A stretch of DNA of 9,322 nt, from assembly GCA_036401195.1 (NCBI GenBank), contig DASWVQ010000359.1, forward strand, positions 1 to 9,322. Reading direction: 5' to 3'. Positions 1 to 9,322 of this stretch are shown piece after piece. The translations under genes were made by a program, and so were the position numbers. Below the pieces are notes generated by a model. It searched no databases and was not told where the DNA came from. It saw only the letters and a program-made list of their open reading frames with translations. Each line of letters starts with the position of its first letter. The stretch's first letter is position 1. The stretch comes from JACDHQ01 sp036401195. GTDB lineage: Bacteria > Gemmatimonadota > Gemmatimonadetes > Gemmatimonadales > Gemmatimonadaceae.

Positions 1-1523
1 AGCTGGTCCTGCTCGGCGATCCCCTCGCCGCGGTCCTCCACCTCCAGCAGCGCCCCGCCGTCGTCGCGCGCGCGGACGCGCACGTCGATCGGCTTCCCGT
101 TGCCGAACTTGATCGCGTTGGAGAGGAGGTTGAGCAGGATCTGCCGGATGCGCCGCGGGTCGGAGGTGATGCGGAAGGCGTCCGACTGCATGTCGAGGGT
201 GAGCGGCGAGCCGTGCGCGTCGGCGAGCGGGCGCACGGTCACGAACAGGTCCTCGACCAGCCCCGGGAAGTTCACGGGCTGGATGCGCAGGTCGAACTTC
301 CCCGCCTCGATCTTGGAGAGGTCGAGCACGTCGTTGACCAGCTCCAGGAGGTGCTTGGCCGCCTTGTTGGTGCGCTGGATCCCCTCGACCTGCTTGTCGT
401 TCAGCGGGCCGTAGATGTTCTCGAGGAGCAGGGTGCTGTAGCCGAGGATCGCGTTGATCGGCGTGCGCAGCTCGTGGCTCATCGAGGCGTAGAAGCGGGA
501 GCGGGCGGTCATCGCCTTCTCCAGGTCCATCTGCCGGCGTTCCAGCTCGTCGTTCAGCTCCTTGAGCTCGCGCGCGGAGCGTTCGAGGGTCTCCGCCTGC
601 CGCTGGAGGGCGCGCTCGTTGGCGACGCGCTCGGAGATGTCGCGGACGATCAGCGTGTACGCGCGGCCCTCGTCGGCGCCGATCGTGCTCGCGGTGAACT
701 CGATCGGGAACTCGTCGCCGGTGGTGGCGCGGCGGCCGGTGAGCTGCGCGGGGGCAGCGGCCGGCGTGCTCGCCGGCAGCGCGTCGGCGCACGCGGGATC
801 GGGCTCGCCCTGCACCGCGCAGCGCAGCCGGTGGAGGGTGCCGGGCGCATCGGCGTCGCCCCCGGCGAAGAGCCGCGCCACCGGGCCCCCGATCGCTTCC
901 TCGGGCCCGAGGCAGAACATGCGTTCCGCCGCCGCGTTGAAGCTCGTGATCACCCCGTCCGCATTGAAGACGACGATCGCGTCCATCGCCGTGCGCACCA
1001 CGTCGGCGAAGCGGGCCTCCGACTCCCACAGCTCGCGCATGTGGCGCAGCTCGAGCTCGCGGCGCTCGTGCTCGCGGAGCCGCTGCTCCTGCTCCCCCAG
1101 CTGGCGCTGCTTGAGCGCGAGGTCCACGAACACCGCCACCTTGGAGCGGAGGATGTCCGGCTGGAAGGGCTTGAACAGGTAGTCCACCGCCCCCACCGAG
1201 TAGCCGCGGAAGACGTACTCCTCCTCCTTGGAGATCGCGGTGAGGAAGATGATGGGGATGAACTTCGAGCGCTCGCGCGACTTGATCATCTCGGCGGTCT
1301 CGAATCCGTTCATCCCCGGCATCTGCACGTCGAGCAGGATCACCGCCACGTCGCGCGTGAGGAGGATGCGCAACGCTTCCTCGCCCGAGTGGGCGCGGAT
1401 CACCCGCTGCTCGAGGGGCTCGAGGATGGCCTCGAGCGCCAGGAGGTTCTCCTGCCGGTCGTCGACGATGAGGATCTCGACCGGGTCCGAGCCCTCGAGC
1501 CCCTCCAGGCGGTGCTGGGTCAT
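1..1523 (-). CDS. Receiver-PAS-histidine kinase (C-terminus off window)
   Basis: 507 complete codons are visible, running off the left edge. Domains: a receiver (about 15-130) with acidic pair Asp21/Asp22, phospho-acceptor Asp65 in LLDVQMPGMNG, Thr95 and Lys118 (LFKPF); a short helical linker (about 130-165); PAS (about 167-290) with TAMDAIVVFNADG and GDEFPIEF, plus an Ala/Pro-rich loop between them; a second helical linker (about 290-335); DHp with ASMSHELRTPINAILGY and His350 (codon 474-476); the N box NLLSNAIKF with Asn469; and the G1 box DRGEGI just before the window ends. The rest of the ATP-binding domain, including the G2 box, should lie to the left. The receiver precedes the kinase, opposite to the usual hybrid order, so this protein could accept phosphate from the upstream poly-HAMP kinase and then modulate its own kinase core (inference). 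The ATG at 1523 overlaps the cheB stop as ATGA; a GAGG (1534-1537) lies 10 nt upstream. Confidence 0.94.
   Translation of the reverse strand, partial: MTQHRLEGLEGSDPVEILIVDDRQENLLALEAILEPLEQRVIRAHSGEEALRILLTRDVAVILLDVQMPGMNGFETAEMIKSRERSKFIPIIFLTAISKEEEYVFRGYSVGAVDYLFKPFQPDILRSKVAVFVDLALKQRQLGEQEQRLREHERRELELRHMRELWESEARFADVVRTAMDAIVVFNADGVITSFNAAAERMFCLGPEEAIGGPVARLFAGGDADAPGTLHRLRCAVQGEPDPACADALPASTPAAAPAQLTGRRATTGDEFPIEFTASTIGADEGRAYTLIVRDISERVANERALQRQAETLERSARELKELNDELERRQMDLEKAMTARSRFYASMSHELRTPINAILGYSTLLLENIYGPLNDKQVEGIQRTNKAAKHLLELVNDVLDLSKIEAGKFDLRIQPVNFPGLVEDLFVTVRPLADAHGSPLTLDMQSDAFRITSDPRRIRQILLNLLSNAIKFGNGKPIDVRVRARDDGGALLEVEDRGEGIAEQDQ
1520..1523 (-). other. ATGA stop-start overlap, cheB and receiver-PAS-kinase
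   Basis: The four bases ATGA on the minus strand contain the start codon of the downstream kinase and the TGA stop of cheB. This is a standard sign of translational coupling and of a shared transcript. Confidence 0.92.
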
Positions 1524-2113
1524 CGGCGCCCCGCCTCGACGTCGCGCGCCATCTCCCCCAGCACCTGCCCGATCTCCGGCAGGGTGAGCACCTGCGCCCC
1601 GGGGACCGCGTCCAGCGCGGCGCGCGGCATCACCGGGCTCTCCGCCGTCTCCGGGGCCTGGACGATCGCCGTCCCCCCCCGCTCGACGATGCGCGCCAGC
1701 CCCGCGGCGCCGTCGGCGTTCGCACCGGTGAGCACCACGCCCACCGCCCCCGTGCCGAAGGAATCGGCCGCGGAAACGAAGGTCACGTCGATCGAGGGCC
1801 GCGAGTAGCGCACCGGCTCGTCCACCGAGAGGGAGAAGTGCCCGTCCTCCACCAGCAGGTGGTAGTCGGCGGGCGCGAGGAACAGGTAGTCGGGCAGGAT
1901 CGGCTGCTTGTCCTCCACCTCGCACACGATCATGGTCGTGTGCTCCTGGAGGAGGGTCCGGAGCAGCCCGTCGGACTGCCGGTGGCGATGCTGGACGATC
2001 ACCGTGGGCACCCGGTAGTCCGCGGGGAGCGCGGACACGAGGGTCCGGAGGGCATGGAGCCCGCCCCACGAGGTCCCGATGACCACGATCTCCGCCGCTG
2101 GTCTGCCGTGCAT
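1520..2113 (-). CDS. cheB: CheB-type protein-glutamate methylesterase, catalytic domain only
   Basis: 197 residues covering just the CheB methylesterase domain. CheB removes methyl groups from methylglutamate, and in many cases deamidates Gln, opposing CheR. The catalytic triad is visible by family alignment: Ser15 in IGTSWGG, His42 in VIVQHRH, and Asp134 in LTGANADGAAGL. The conserved LAPADYHLL (79-87) and SRPSIDVTF (104-112) segments are also present. The N-terminal receiver domain of chemotaxis CheB (about 350 residues in total) is absent, so activity cannot be switched by phosphorylation in cis. Partner binding, or a receiver on another protein of the operon, might control it (inference). 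The ATG at 2113 is chosen because the in-frame TAG of cheR lies only five codons upstream and the fold begins at residue 8. The stop TGA overlaps the next gene's ATG. A run of eight G (1673-1680) sits at residues 145-147, downstream of the catalytic Asp. Confidence 0.94.
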   Translation of the reverse strand: MHGRPAAEIVVIGTSWGGLHALRTLVSALPADYRVPTVIVQHRHRQSDGLLRTLLQEHTTMIVCEVEDKQPILPDYLFLAPADYHLLVEDGHFSLSVDEPVRYSRPSIDVTFVSAADSFGTGAVGVVLTGANADGAAGLARIVERGGTAIVQAPETAESPVMPRAALDAVPGAQVLTLPEIGQVLGEMARDVEAGRR

Positions 2114-2128
2114 CGCTCCATGAGGCTA
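2111..2128 (-). other. cheR stop / cheB start junction, same reading frame
   Basis: cheR ends with TAG (2128-2126), and the cheB ATG (2113-2111) lies 12 nt further on in the same frame, so only TAG plus four sense codons (CCT CAT GGA GCG) separate the two proteins. A GGAG lies only two bases before the ATG, too close for ideal initiation, so coupling to cheR termination is likely. Confidence 0.85.
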
Positions 2129-2985
2129 GCGAACCTTCCGGTAGATCTTCTCCGTCCGATCCAGCCTCTCGTAGCAAGGCTCGTACTTCGAGAAGCGCAG
2201 CGACTCCTTGGCACCGAGCACGAGCACGCCAAAAGTCACCAGGGAATCATAGAACAGGTTGTGCACCCGGTTCTGCAGCTCGCGGTCGAAATAGATGAGC
2301 ACGTTGCGGCAGAAGATGACCGTGAATTCCGCGAAGGAGCGGTCGGTGACCAGGTTGTGCTGCGCGAACACCACGTTCCGGGTCAGGGCGGGGCTGAACA
2401 GGGCCCCGTCGTACATGGCCGTATAGTACTCGGAGAAGGCCCGCTTTCCGCCGGCGCGGATGTAATTCTCCGTGTATTCCTGCATCCGGTCGAGGGGAAA
2501 GATCCCCGCCCGGGCCTTCTGCAGCACGGCGTCGTTGATGTCGGTGGCGTAGATGCGCGTCCGGTCGAGCAGCCCCTCCTCCTCGAGGAGGATGGCGGTG
2601 GAATACACCTCCTCCCCCGTGGAACAGCCCGCGTGCCAGATGCGGATGAAGGGGTAGGTGCGCAGCAGCGGCACCACCTGTTCCCGGAAGGCCACGTAGA
2701 AGCCCGGGTCGCGGAACATCGACGTGACGCTCACCGAGAGGTCGAGGAGCAGCCGCTCCATCGCCTCCGGCACGTGCAGCACGAGCGCCTGCAGCTCCGA
2801 CACCGACGACAGCCCCTCGGCCTGGATCCGCTTCCACAGCCGGCGGCGGATGGACGAGTAGGCGTACTCCCGGAAGTCGAATCCGTAGTGACGGAAGACG
2901 CCTTCCAGGAGCAGCTCGATCTCGATGCGCTCGAGATCGGGGTTGTAGGCGGACGGGGGCGCGGGCAGCCCGCGCCCCTGGCCGC

Positions 2986-3001
<16 letters not shown>
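2126..3001 (-). CDS. cheR: CheR-family protein-glutamate O-methyltransferase
   Basis: 291 residues, close to the usual length for CheR without extra domains. CheR enzymes transfer methyl from S-adenosylmethionine to glutamates on signalling helices. Visible here: the N-terminal helical domain (about 28-95) with GFDFREYAYSSIRRRL; the TSMFRDP segment (93-99) typical of the family; the SAM-binding loop WHAGCSTGEEVYS (122-134); ATDIN (152-156), where Asp154 would contact the ribose; and FCRNVLIYF (230-238). There is no TPR or receptor-tethering extension. The first 22 or so residues, Gly/Pro/Ser-rich, precede the conserved fold. The ATG at 3001 lies inside the end of the kinase gene (16-nt overlap), with only a weak purine stretch upstream, which suggests translational coupling; no better in-frame start exists. 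It ends with TAG at 2128-2126. The neighbours are a kinase and CheB, with no chemoreceptor, so its substrate is probably not a classical MCP (inference). Confidence 0.95.

Positions 3002-9322
<6,321 letters not shown>

Noticed and set aside
213..1808. 531-codon plus-strand open frame
   Set aside because: It lies antisense to the receiver-PAS-kinase and cheB. The composition (Arg, Leu, Val, His, Glu) is typical of a high-GC shadow frame, while the opposite strand has clear catalytic motifs.
2114..2125. Searched for a promoter or terminator between cheR and cheB
   Set aside because: The gap is only 12 nt with no hairpin or T tract, so it is simply an intra-operon junction.

Overview
The window is very GC-rich and almost entirely coding. 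It holds four genes on the minus strand, read from right to left, with no visible promoter or terminator. The junctions are very tight: a 16-nt overlap, a 12-nt gap and a 4-nt ATGA overlap. This is therefore one polycistronic signalling operon that enters at the right edge and leaves at the left edge. There are no RNA genes, mobile elements or CRISPR arrays, and no non-coding stretch longer than 12 bases.

Layout in transcription order. (1) 9322-2986: a giant hybrid histidine kinase, cut at its N-terminus by the window edge. It has a Gly-rich stretch, a poly-HAMP array (12 HAMP-like GD motifs, ten of them in indel-free 92-residue units), a GAF domain, a long leucine-heptad coiled coil, a histidine kinase core, a Pro/Ala-rich linker and three receiver domains. 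This is the bacterial counterpart of the group III (Nik1/Os-1 type) kinases. (2) 3001-2126: a CheR-family methyltransferase. (3) 2113-1520: a CheB-family methylesterase made of the catalytic domain only. (4) 1523-1: a receiver-PAS-histidine kinase, cut at its C-terminus by the left edge.

How they may work together (inference): two kinases and four receiver domains make a branched phosphorelay, although no HPt domain is visible. CheR and CheB would normally methylate and demethylate glutamates on a chemoreceptor, but no chemoreceptor, CheA or CheW is encoded here. The cluster therefore looks like a receptor-free adaptation module whose substrate could be the large kinase itself. The Glu/Gln-rich coiled coil next to its phosphorylated histidine is the most obvious candidate, but this is untested.

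Organism: a high-GC bacterium with large hybrid kinases. Gemmatimonadota, Myxococcota or a high-GC proteobacterium would all fit. Nothing in the window settles the phylum.

Caution: a translation starting at 9084 (GTG) gives 2032 residues, but the frame stays open and homologous to the family up to the right edge, so the true start lies outside the window.
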